Origin: an uncultured Oscillospiraceae bacterium
Lineage (GTDB): Bacteria > Bacillota > Clostridia > Oscillospirales > Acutalibacteraceae
Length of the DNA stretch: 29,944 nucleotides
Direction of reading: 5' to 3'
Assembly: GCA_958354085.1 (NCBI GenBank)
Contig: CATWUX010000010.1
Coordinates: 1-29,944 of the forward strand
Of the stretch, positions 17,650-25,070 are shown one piece after another. The notes under the pieces were generated by a model. That model saw only the letters and a program-made list of their open reading frames with translations. It ran no database searches and was not told where the DNA came from. The first letter of the stretch is position 1. Each line of letters begins with the position of its first letter. The position numbers were made by a program, and so were the translations under genes.

Positions 17650-18882
17650 TTATTTAGAAGCCTTCTGTTTGCGCAGAACCCGATTGCAGATAATCGCCGC
17701 GGCCGGCAGGACGACCATAACCGGGATCAAGTTCATGCCAACACCGGTAGCAGGGCTGTCGCCATTGTCCGGGTTGGTCGTCCCAGCGGTACCGGTCGTC
17801 TCATTGGAACCGGTCGTCTCGTTGGAACCCTCACCGGTGGTTTCCGTCGTTTTGTCGCTCAAATCATTGGTGGTATACAGCTCGACGATCTCATCCTGCG
17901 TCAATACCTTATCATAGACGCGGAAGTCAGCCAGCTTACCGACAAACGGAGAATAGTTCTTGGTAAGAACGGTCTCAACGGTCGGATTTGCCTTGTTGAC
18001 CAGATAAGCGTTACCGATCAGGAAACCGTGCGTCTCGTTTTTCAGGCTGGTCAAGTTGTAGGGCAGAGCCGTCGTATAATAGTTCTTGCTTTCAACAAAG
18101 CTGGCTTTGCTGGAGACACCGTTCATCTTCTCGATGTACACACTCTGCACACCAGTACCGGGAATGTATTTTTCTCCGACCGGCCATGCTGTTTCGTCGC
18201 CGGCTTGTGTTCCGTCGCTCAGCTTCACCGTCAGAACCACGCGATACCATTCGTTTGCGGTATAGGTGTAAGCGGTATAATCGGGATTCTCACCCGGCGT
18301 ATAATTGACGCGCTGAGACAAAAACGTCTTGCCGTTGGCTTTGTCATCGTTTTTACGTTGATTGACATCCCACTTGCTATCGCCTTTTTGCGCGCTGGCC
18401 TCCTGATCGCCGCCGAACAGACGGACATCCGGATTGCCGGTTTCTCTGTCGATCAGCATGTTGAAGCCGGAATTTTTAAAGCTGTTGCCGTTGCCGGCGC
18501 CCGTGCTGAACACATTCTTTTCGAGTATGCCTTCGCTGTTGGCCGCTACCAGATAGGTAATCGTAAATTCCTTCATGTTGTCGAATATGTCGTTGGCATC
18601 CGACATCAGGGAATACGTCTGATCAAACTCCAGAGCCTTCATGCCGGCCAGAGGTCCTTCCACCTGCTTGGCCGTTCCGTCGGTGCCGATAGCCGTGCCT
18701 TGAACGATCAGATTCTGCGTACCGGCGGAATCCTTACCAACATTGTTCGCGTCGGCAAAGGTATAGTGCGCCACCAGTTTCGGAGTGCTGGCCGGAGTCT
18801 CTGCCAACACTGCGGTGCCCGTGCTAAGCATCAGAACCGCAGACAAGAGCGCGCAGGAAGCGAGTAACTTTTTCATAACCAT
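17650..18882 (-). CDS. LamG-domain surface protein with sortase-like C-terminal signal
   Basis: The start at 18882 has AAGGAGAG just upstream and gives 410 residues. A signal peptide (ending near VLAETPAS) is followed by a concanavalin-A-like LamG domain of about 320 residues (KLVAHYTFADANNVGKDSAG to YDKVLTQDEIVELY). A Thr/Glu/Gly-rich spacer with ETTG repeats leads to the C-terminus: SPATG, a hydrophobic stretch (about 20 residues) and RKQKASK. That order matches a cell-wall sorting signal of the variant type with SPxTG, as in C. difficile SrtB substrates. It is a paralogue of the next upstream protein. The likely role is binding a glycan at the wall; no catalytic motif is seen. No sortase is encoded in the window. 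Confidence 0.82.
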   Translation of the reverse strand: MVMKKLLASCALLSAVLMLSTGTAVLAETPASTPKLVAHYTFADANNVGKDSAGTQNLIVQGTAIGTDGTAKQVEGPLAGMKALEFDQTYSLMSDANDIFDNMKEFTITYLVAANSEGILEKNVFSTGAGNGNSFKNSGFNMLIDRETGNPDVRLFGGDQEASAQKGDSKWDVNQRKNDDKANGKTFLSQRVNYTPGENPDYTAYTYTANEWYRVVLTVKLSDGTQAGDETAWPVGEKYIPGTGVQSVYIEKMNGVSSKASFVESKNYYTTALPYNLTSLKNETHGFLIGNAYLVNKANPTVETVLTKNYSPFVGKLADFRVYDKVLTQDEIVELYTTNDLSDKTTETTGEGSNETTGSNETTGTAGTTNPDNGDSPATGVGMNLIPVMVVLPAAAIICNRVLRKQKASK

Positions 18883-18910
18883 TTTTCTCTCCTTTTCTTT
18901 ACTATATTTC

Positions 18911-18933
18911 AACGGTTTACTTTGCAAACCGTT
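18911..18933 (-). repeat. 8-bp hairpin between the two LamG genes
   Basis: Arms AACGGTTT (18911-18918) and AAACCGTT (18926-18933) enclose a 7-base loop. The hairpin sits between the stop of one LamG gene and the ribosome binding site of the next. There is no U-run directly after it on the minus strand. It could stabilise the upstream message or trim read-through. Confidence 0.45.
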
Positions 18934-18953
18934 AAAGCCGCCTCTTTGCAGAG

Positions 18954-20288
18954 TTATTTTTCTTCGTTGCCTTTGTCAGCGTCCTCGGCTGCGGGCTCTG
19001 CGTTGGCTTTTTTCTTGATAACCAAGAAATAAATCGCCGCACCCGCACCCAATATGACAATAACGGCAACCACAATACCGATGATCAAACCGGTATTGGA
19101 ATTCGGTTCTTCGACCGGAGTTGAACCGGCAGCGGTCGTCTTTCCAGCTGCGGTGGTGTTATCATTGCTGCCCGCGGCCGTCGTCACATTGTCGCCCGCA
19201 GCCGTCGTCACATTGTCGCCTGCGGCCGTCGTCACATTGTCGCCCACGGCCGTCGTCACGTTATCGCCCGCGGCCGTTGTATTGTTGCCCGCAGCAGCCG
19301 TCGTATTGGAAGTATTGCTTCCGCCGGTCTCTCCAGCGAGTTTGTTGTTTTTAAACAGCTCAACGACCTGATCCTGCGTTAAAGCCTTGTCATAAAACCG
19401 CACATCGGCCATCTTACCGAAGAACATACTGAAGTTCTTTCTCTTTGTCAGCTCGGGATTCTGGTCGACCGTAAACTTATTCGGATCCTGGCTGCTTTCC
19501 CAGTTGTAGCAAGCGCCGATGGAGATCGGGCGCTGGGAATTGTTCAGATCGGTCAGGCCGGCCGGAATCTGATCGGAATAATAGTTCTTGCTTCTGACGA
19601 GGCTGGCTTTGGAAGTAACGCCGTCCATCTTTTCGATGTACAGATCCTGCGTTCCGGCCTTCACGCCATCGGCGAGCTTGATCGTCAGAACCACACGATA
19701 CCAAACGCCTGCTTCATACTGATAGGGCGCTTCTTTCGTGCCGCGCTCAGCGAACTTCGTCAAGCCCTTGATACCGTCGTCGTTTTTGAACTGATCCTCA
19801 GCAAACTTGGTGCCGTCGGCCGCAGTCGGCGTACCGCCGTATACCCGAACCTCCGGGTTGCCGGCTTCTTTGTTGAACAGGATGATAGCGCCCTTATTGA
19901 TCGGCGCGTTCCAGTTCGTTTGGCCGGTCGAAAATGCCGTGTAGAGCAGGTTGCCCGCCTCGTTCGGAGATACCAGGAATGTCACGGTATACTCTTTCAG
20001 CGGATCGAGCACGTCTTTTTTGTCGGTAATCAGCGCATAGCTGGCGTCAAACTCCAAAGCGCTCATGCCATTCGGCCCGGCAACCACTTTGGCTTCAGCC
20101 GCCGTTTGCGCATCGGATTTGACAACCTTCATGTCGCCGCTGCCGACGGAGTCTTTGCCTACAGAACCACTTTTGAACTCATAGTGTGCAATCAGTTTCG
20201 GGGTTGCGTCCGCAGCCGAAACGCAGGGCACCGCCGCCATGATAGCGGTGAGCGCCACAGCCGCACATACGGAAAGAATTTTCTTCAT
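18954..20288 (-). CDS. LamG-domain surface protein with repeat stalk and membrane anchor
   Basis: The 444-residue protein starts with a signal peptide (VPCVSAADAT) and AGGAGG eight bases upstream of the ATG. The LamG domain (about residues 28-325) aligns along its length with the neighbouring LamG protein: shared landmarks are TPKL[IV]AHY, ALEFD, GNP[ED]VR, EWYRVVLT-like, YIEKM[DN]GV and YDK[AV]LTQD. It is followed by a low-complexity stalk of GDNVTTAA repeats, one membrane helix (TGLIIGIVVAVIVILGAGAA) and a charged cytoplasmic tail of about 25 residues. Unlike its paralogue it has no sorting motif and so should be a single-pass membrane protein. It probably presents a binding domain at the membrane. 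Confidence 0.85.
   Translation of the reverse strand: MKKILSVCAAVALTAIMAAVPCVSAADATPKLIAHYEFKSGSVGKDSVGSGDMKVVKSDAQTAAEAKVVAGPNGMSALEFDASYALITDKKDVLDPLKEYTVTFLVSPNEAGNLLYTAFSTGQTNWNAPINKGAIILFNKEAGNPEVRVYGGTPTAADGTKFAEDQFKNDDGIKGLTKFAERGTKEAPYQYEAGVWYRVVLTIKLADGVKAGTQDLYIEKMDGVTSKASLVRSKNYYSDQIPAGLTDLNNSQRPISIGACYNWESSQDPNKFTVDQNPELTKRKNFSMFFGKMADVRFYDKALTQDQVVELFKNNKLAGETGGSNTSNTTAAAGNNTTAAGDNVTTAVGDNVTTAAGDNVTTAAGDNVTTAAGSNDNTTAAGKTTAAGSTPVEEPNSNTGLIIGIVVAVIVILGAGAAIYFLVIKKKANAEPAAEDADKGNEEK
19177..19296. repeat. 24-bp tandem repeat coding for the GDNVTTAA stalk
   Basis: Four nearly identical 24-bp units occupy 19177-19272, starting gccgtcgtcacattgtcgcc on the plus strand, with a degenerate unit after them (19273-19296). 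Each unit codes for eight residues of the surface protein stalk, so copy number can change without a frameshift. Confidence 0.9.
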
Positions 20289-20343
20289 GAACTTGTCCTC
20301 CTGTAATGTATTTTTCTACGGATATTGACGTCGGATTGCGCGG

Positions 20344-21480
20344 CTAGTTGGCCGTCCCCCCTTCTTTGCCGGAATGCAAGTTCTCCGCCAACAATTTGCG
20401 TACAATATCTTCGTCTATCGGAGCAGGCGTCAGTTTGGCTATGGGGGCGTTCATCGTAACGGAAGCCAAATGCGGAATATCAGCTTCTTTAACCCCGACG
20501 TCGCTCAGAGAAAGCGGCATTTTGCAGTGTGCCATCAGCTCTTCCAACGCATCAATCCATTCCGTTGTTTCCGCATAGCCGCAAAATGCTGCGAGCGCCG
20601 CCATCTTTTCGGGAATATAGCGGTTGACATAGCGTAAGACCGGAATCATATTGACGGCGCAGGCCCGGCCGTGATCCACATGGAAGTCACTCGTCAGCGG
20701 GAAGCTGGCGGCGTGCAGAATGGTGGTGCGGGTTTGAGAAAAGGCCATACCGGCGAGCAAGCTGCCAAGCATCATGCCTTCCCGTGCTTCCCTGTCCTCT
20801 CCGTTATCATACGCACGGCGGAGATTCCGGCACACCAGCCTCGCCGCCTGCATACCCAGCGCCTCGCTGGCGGGCTGAGTCGAGGTTGCCCAATAGGCCT
20901 CGATCGCATGAATCAATGCGTCAAAACCGGTCGACGCCGTTACGCCCTTCGGAGCGGTCACCGTCATTTCCGGGATCACCATCGCGGCATCGGCCCACAG
21001 GCTGTGCGAAACGAGCGGTGTTTTTTTATCTTCTTCCGGATCGGACAGCACGGCCACATTGGTAACCTCGCTGCCTGTACCGGCCGTGGTGGGAACCACC
21101 AACAGGGTAACCTTTCGCTTGGGCACCGGGGCTCCGCGGTACAGGCAGTCACGCAGCGGAACATCCCCGGCCGCAAGAGACGAAGCCGCTTTGGCTGCAT
21201 CCATGCTGCTGCCGCCGCCAACCGCCACCACGGTGGCGATATTTTCGCGGCGAATTACCGCCGCAATCGCTTCTACGGTTGCGAGCGTCGGATTCGCCTC
21301 CACTTTATCGTAAATAACCGGATTGCCGGCGCAGGCGGAGGCAACTTTGCCCGTGACGCCAAGATCGGTCAGAATCTCCGTACTTACAATCAGAGTCGGC
21401 TCTTTCGCGAGCTGGGCAAACTGCTCCATTGCATTCTGACCAAAGATCACTTTGACCGGCATAAAAAACTGAAAATCCAT
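20344..21480 (-). CDS. Iron-containing alcohol dehydrogenase
   Basis: The 378-residue enzyme shows the NAD site AVGGGSSMDAAKA, the PTTAGTGSEVTNVAV loop, and the metal ligands in GFDALIHAIEAY (Asp, His) and in ASFPLTSDFHVDHGRACAV (two His). The ATG at 21480 lies ten bases after AAGGAG; a TTG one codon earlier is also possible. It reduces an aldehyde or oxidises an alcohol with NAD(P). It directly follows the EamA transporter gene (7-bp gap). In the sulfo-transketolase hypothesis it would reduce sulfoacetaldehyde to isethionate, as related iron-type reductases do. The role as a redox sink for the locus fits anaerobic growth. Family is certain, substrate is not. Confidence 0.94.
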   Translation of the reverse strand: MDFQFFMPVKVIFGQNAMEQFAQLAKEPTLIVSTEILTDLGVTGKVASACAGNPVIYDKVEANPTLATVEAIAAVIRRENIATVVAVGGGSSMDAAKAASSLAAGDVPLRDCLYRGAPVPKRKVTLLVVPTTAGTGSEVTNVAVLSDPEEDKKTPLVSHSLWADAAMVIPEMTVTAPKGVTASTGFDALIHAIEAYWATSTQPASEALGMQAARLVCRNLRRAYDNGEDREAREGMMLGSLLAGMAFSQTRTTILHAASFPLTSDFHVDHGRACAVNMIPVLRYVNRYIPEKMAALAAFCGYAETTEWIDALEELMAHCKMPLSLSDVGVKEADIPHLASVTMNAPIAKLTPAPIDEDIVRKLLAENLHSGKEGGTAN

Positions 21481-21487
21481 CAATTGT

Positions 21488-22417
21488 TTACTCCTTTTGT
21501 GGCGTCGGATTGGACGCCTTCTTTTTCAACAGCAAAATTGCGGCCCCCGCAAGAACCAGCACCATCCCGCCAAATCGCAACCAGGTCATGCTGGTCGTTC
21601 CGGTGGTAATCAACTCGGTTACCGTCTCGATCACCGTGGTGAAAACCGGGATCAGCAGCAAGAAAACTTTGACCAGCCAAACCGGCTGACGGTCAAGCGA
21701 TGCATAATAAAACACATATATCAGACTCTGTCCGAGTCCGGCCATCAAAGCAATCGCCCAAACACCGGGCTGCACGATTCCCGTCGCCAGATCGCCGCCC
21801 GTGCCGCTGATCAAAACGGCAAGGCCGAACAGAAGCATGGCGTAAAAGTTGTTATAAAACCCAATGGTTATTCCCTTAACAGGCGTTTTGGGATGGTGCA
21901 TTGCCCACCGGATCACAAACGCATTCAGCGTGACAAAGAAAGCGCTGAGAATGAAAAACAAGTCGTTAACGCCGGAGAGCTGCAGCTGAAATACATTCAT
22001 CGTCAGAAGCACGCCGCAGAACATCATCACAATCGCGCCGATATCCCAAAGCCGAAATTTTTCTTTGAACACAACGGCGCTGATCAGCGCCGCCATCAAA
22101 ACATCGGTTTTCAGCAAGACCGTTCCGCCGCCGGCGCTCGAATACCGCAATCCAAGAAAAGCGGTAAAATCCAGCAAAAAACCCAGCAAGCCGATCAGCA
22201 CCATAACCAGCATCATTTTGGCAGGAGGCGGTTTCAGATCTTTTATCTGCCCGCTGGCTAAGCTGATAACAATCAGAATAAAAAACGTAAGAACCCGGAT
22301 CACGAACCCGGAAGGAAACGAGGTGACCGCCGCCACCAATTTCTGGCTAAATATGTAATAAAGAGACCATATCAACGACAAGGTCAACAGCAGCCCCGAA
22401 GATTTTTTGTCCAACAT
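21488..22417 (-). CDS. EamA/DMT-family transporter
   Basis: The 309-residue protein has about ten membrane helices arranged as two EamA halves; the second helix region of each half ends in the typical AxxSAVVFKEKF and LVLAGAAILLLKKK pattern. GGAG is eleven bases before the ATG. The gene lies between the M24-like gene (19-bp gap) and the alcohol dehydrogenase gene (7-bp gap). DMT proteins mostly export small metabolites. Next to an alcohol dehydrogenase in a catabolic run it may export the end product, for example isethionate if the sulfo-sugar model holds. Substrate unknown. Confidence 0.92.
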   Translation of the reverse strand: MLDKKSSGLLLTLSLIWSLYYIFSQKLVAAVTSFPSGFVIRVLTFFILIVISLASGQIKDLKPPPAKMMLVMVLIGLLGFLLDFTAFLGLRYSSAGGGTVLLKTDVLMAALISAVVFKEKFRLWDIGAIVMMFCGVLLTMNVFQLQLSGVNDLFFILSAFFVTLNAFVIRWAMHHPKTPVKGITIGFYNNFYAMLLFGLAVLISGTGGDLATGIVQPGVWAIALMAGLGQSLIYVFYYASLDRQPVWLVKVFLLLIPVFTTVIETVTELITTGTTSMTWLRFGGMVLVLAGAAILLLKKKASNPTPQKE

Positions 22418-22436
22418 TTATCCGGCCACTCCATCT

Positions 22437-23495
22437 TCACGCTTTATAGAGTTTCAGAATCGCCGGACGCTGATAGCCATGTGCGCTGATCATCGGCCAG
22501 CCCCCGCCGGTCGTCAGAACTTCTATGTCGTCCGCCGTCACAAGGACTGTATCTTCACATTTTGCGCCTTCACAGGAAGGGTTCCACGCGTACGCTTCTC
22601 CCACCCGCACAACGTGTGCGGTGTTTTCATCGGCGCGGATTTCTCTGGGCAGATACCCGGTCAGACCGCCCTGATGATGGCGACGCCATTCGTCCGGCAT
22701 GCCGATTTTCTCATAGGCTGCGCAAATCTTCCGGAACACCTCGCCCATTGTTTTCCCGGGAACCGTCTCATTCAACGCTGTCGCTTCAACCTCCAGCAAC
22801 CGGCTGTAATCTTTGGCGAACTCGCTGTTAAAAGCAATTGTACGGGTGGCAGAAGCAACCAAGCCACCCCGACGGGCGCATATCGAACAGATCAGACCGT
22901 TCTGTGCGCGGGCATCGGTAGGGACGTAATGCCGCACGCGTTTACTCCGGTCATCTGCCGCGATCAACATCGTAATCGGCTCCATGCCTTTGGCCCACAT
23001 GGCCGCCGAAAGACGCCCGGCCATTTCAAATTCCGAAATCCCGGGGGCCACTCCCCGAGCCGCTTCCATCATGCATTCGTCCACGTCGCGGCCTAATGCA
23101 CGAAAACGCTCCTTTTCTTCTTCGCACAGGCAGGTGCGCTCCTGCGTGAAAAAGGCACCCAGCTGGCCGTCCTCTTGATATCCGTCCGGGCAAAGGCGGC
23201 TATACACCGCCGGGATCGTCCCGTCCTCCGTCCACGGAACTGCTTCATATGTCAATATCTGTTCCGGCAGTTCTTCGGCTGCCAAACGTCCGCATTCGAT
23301 GTTGTTTGCTACCAGAACAGCCTTGTTTTGCGTTACCACCAGACTGCCGCAGGCCATCTCCGAAGCGAGCCCGATAAATCCCCGTCCGCCTCCCGTGAGC
23401 CAGGAGAAGTTCGGCTGCTTGCGAATAACCACACCCGGAATGTCGTTATCCGTCATATACTGTCTCAATCTTGCCAACTTTTGTTCCGTTTCCAT
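22437..23495 (-). CDS. M24 (creatinase/aminopeptidase-fold) protein with degenerate metal site
   Basis: The 352-residue protein has the creatinase N-terminal domain (about 1-120, GVVIRKQPNFSWLTGG) and a pita-bread M24 domain. GGGAGG precedes the ATG. The two Asp metal ligands expected before TRT are absent: the segment 203-218 reads CSICARRGGLVASATR. One Glu of the usual EPG is replaced in AYAWNPS (Asn305), while His273/274 (HHQGG) and Glu314 (KCEDTVLVT) remain. It is therefore not expected to be a normal metallopeptidase; creatinase shows that this fold can work without metal. It is the first gene after the promoter at 23660-23688. Its link to the sugar genes is unknown. Confidence 0.85.
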   Translation of the reverse strand: METEQKLARLRQYMTDNDIPGVVIRKQPNFSWLTGGGRGFIGLASEMACGSLVVTQNKAVLVANNIECGRLAAEELPEQILTYEAVPWTEDGTIPAVYSRLCPDGYQEDGQLGAFFTQERTCLCEEEKERFRALGRDVDECMMEAARGVAPGISEFEMAGRLSAAMWAKGMEPITMLIAADDRSKRVRHYVPTDARAQNGLICSICARRGGLVASATRTIAFNSEFAKDYSRLLEVEATALNETVPGKTMGEVFRKICAAYEKIGMPDEWRRHHQGGLTGYLPREIRADENTAHVVRVGEAYAWNPSCEGAKCEDTVLVTADDIEVLTTGGGWPMISAHGYQRPAILKLYKA

Positions 23496-23574
23496 ACTGC
23501 TTTCCTCCCAAGACCGAACCGGCAGGAAATGTTAACCGGTTTGGCCAAATACAGCCGATTTGTCAAAATCTATA

Positions 23575-23603
23575 TTGACAAGATCGCTCCCGTTCGATAC
23601 AAT
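23575..23603 (+). promoter_or_regulatory. Sigma-A promoter for the GH43 gene
   Basis: TTGACA (23575-23580), a 17-bp spacer and TACAAT (23598-23603) form a near-consensus promoter reading right. Transcription should start near 23610, giving a leader of about 264 bases before the GH43 start. It lies to the left of the minus-strand promoter, so the two face each other. Confidence 0.8.
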
Positions 23604-23626
23604 AATATGCACAAACTTTTCAAATA

Positions 23627-23650
23627 ATTAACGATCACGTTATCGTTAAT
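23627..23650. promoter_or_regulatory. LacI-type operator palindrome shared by both promoters
   Basis: Arms ATTAACGAT (23627-23635) and ATCGTTAAT (23642-23650) surround CACGTT. The 24-bp site is a palindrome with one mismatched pair and a central CG step, as in LacI-family operators. It lies downstream of both start points (about +17 on the plus side and within the first 30 bases on the minus side), so a bound repressor could block both. No regulator gene is in the window. Confidence 0.75.
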
Positions 23651-23659
23651 CTAACTTTG

Positions 23660-23688
23660 AGTATATACGATCATTTAAAAAATGTCAA
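23660..23688 (-). promoter_or_regulatory. Sigma-A promoter for the long minus-strand gene run
   Basis: On the minus strand TTGACA (23688-23683), a 17-bp spacer and TATACT (23665-23660) form a near-consensus promoter. The start should be near 23653, giving a leader of about 158 bases before the M24-like gene. It transcribes through the palindrome and through the plus-strand promoter. Confidence 0.82.
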
Positions 23689-23873
23689 GGGTCATTCTAT
23701 TTTTTTATGCTTTTTTATTTTTCACGTTTTCTTCTATGTTTAGGCGGAAAAGTACAGTAACCGGCTGCTGTTCAAAGCCATGATTTCAACGTTTTTCTGC
23801 TGCCAAAGCAACCGATTGGGCCGAGACAGACTTTCGTCTGGAGCGCGCCAACATAATAGAAAGGATGAATTTT
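23689..23873 (+). other. GH43 leader region without a gene
   Basis: This AT-rich to mixed stretch is the rest of the 378-bp gap between the divergent genes. It contains a U-rich segment near 23699-23735 and a small stem near 23826-23840 (CAGAC / GTCTG). I see no gene and no second operator copy. Confidence 0.35.
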
Positions 23874-24797
23874 ATGTCAAGTTTTGTCAATCCGATCGCT
23901 CCCGCCCCGCACGCCGATCCATGGATTCTCTATCACGAAGGCGCATACTATTATTGCTTCTCTCGAAAGGGTAACGAACTTTGTGTTGCAAAAGCTGATC
24001 GCTTAGGCGATATCGGTCGTGCAACACCGGTCTGCGTCTACACTGCCCCGGAGGGTACCTTGTACTCCAAAAGCTACTGGGCTCCCGAACTCCATTATAT
24101 GGATGGTACTTGGGTTATCTACGTCGCAGCGGATGACGGACAGAATGCGCATCATCGCATGTATGCCCTCGCGGCAAACGGCCCGCAGGAGCCCTTCCGC
24201 ATGGTCGGAAAAGTAACCTCGCCGGATGATCGCTGGGCAATCGACGGTACGGTTCTCTCGCATCAGGGGCAACTCTACTTTATCTGGTCCGGCTGGGACG
24301 GAGACGTGGATGTTTCCCAACAGCTCTACATAGCGCCCATGTCTGATCCTTTCACAATCAGCGGCGAACGCGTCTGTATTTCCCGGCCGGAGTATGAATG
24401 GGAATGCCATGGCCGACCGACGGTGAACGAAGGCCCGGAGGTACTCAAAAAGGATGGCACGGTACACATCGTGTATTCTGCCAGCGGAAGCTGGACAGAC
24501 GATTATTGCCTTGGTCTGCTCACTTTGACAGGGGAAAATCCGTTGGATGCCTCTTCCTGGGCGAAAACTGACCACCCCCTTTTCACGAAAGCGGAAACCG
24601 CCTACGGTCCGGGGCATTGCTCTTTCACCACCTCACCCGATGGATCGGAGGACTGGATCGTTTACCATGCGAACGAAATTTCGGGCAGCGGCTGGCGCGG
24701 ACGGAGCGTCCGGGCACAGAAATTCACCTGGAACGATACCATGCCGGTGTTCGGCTCTCCGGTTCGTGCCGGGACGGAAGTAGTCATGGCGGACTAA
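23874..24797 (+). CDS. Intracellular GH43-family glycosidase (arabinofuranosidase/xylosidase-like)
   Basis: The ATG at 23874 has AAAGGA eight bases upstream and gives 307 residues; an earlier in-frame ATG overlaps that site. The five-bladed propeller family is shown by the catalytic set: Asp15 (PHADPWILY), Asp124 (WAIDGTV) and Glu186 (VNEGPEV), plus SYWAPELHYMDGTWVIYVAA. There is no signal peptide, so it acts on imported oligosaccharides in the cytoplasm. GH43 enzymes mostly cut alpha-L-arabinofuranosides or beta-xylosides. It shares an operator with the minus-strand run, so both are probably induced by the same sugar. It has no clear place in a pure sulfoquinovose pathway, which is evidence to weigh against that model. 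Confidence 0.92.
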   Translation: MSSFVNPIAPAPHADPWILYHEGAYYYCFSRKGNELCVAKADRLGDIGRATPVCVYTAPEGTLYSKSYWAPELHYMDGTWVIYVAADDGQNAHHRMYALAANGPQEPFRMVGKVTSPDDRWAIDGTVLSHQGQLYFIWSGWDGDVDVSQQLYIAPMSDPFTISGERVCISRPEYEWECHGRPTVNEGPEVLKKDGTVHIVYSASGSWTDDYCLGLLTLTGENPLDASSWAKTDHPLFTKAETAYGPGHCSFTTSPDGSEDWIVYHANEISGSGWRGRSVRAQKFTWNDTMPVFGSPVRAGTEVVMAD

Positions 24798-25035
24798 TTC
24801 AAACGCAGCATTGCGACCTCACAATAGTGGTATTAGGTTAGGCATTTCCAAAAGAATTGCACTCTATTACCACAGATAAATTTGCTTAAAAACGCGGCCT
24901 GCGTCAGTTAGCGGTGCATGAGCAATGGCTATTTGCTTGATCTATTGCCCGTAATTCAGAAAAACAGATACAACCAAAAATTTCATAGCATCAAAATAGC
25001 ATCTCCGCCTCTTTATTTTCTGCAACATAAATTTT

Positions 25036-25067
25036 GACCGCCCAGATTTTTGTCTGGGCGGTCGTTT
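25036..25067 (+). terminator. Hairpin terminator between GH43 and the integrase relic
   Basis: A perfect 11-bp GC-rich stem (25036-25046 / 25053-25063, loop of six) is followed on the plus strand by TTTT. It can end GH43 transcription, though it lies about 240 bp after the stop. The minus side has AAAATTT rather than a U-run. The 24798-25035 stretch before it shows no gene. Confidence 0.6.
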
Positions 25068-25070
25068 TCG

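Noticed and set aside
17026..18867. 613-codon plus-strand open frame
   Set aside because: It lies opposite the Gfo/Idh and LamG genes, crosses their stem-loop spacer, and has no recognisable domain.
19177..19296. Tandem repeat considered as a CRISPR array
   Set aside because: The 24-bp units are directly joined without spacers and are in frame with a surface-protein stalk.
23496..23873. Catabolite (CRE) site for CcpA
   Set aside because: No word in the divergent region fits the WTGNAANCGNWNNCW pattern; the palindrome has a different sequence.
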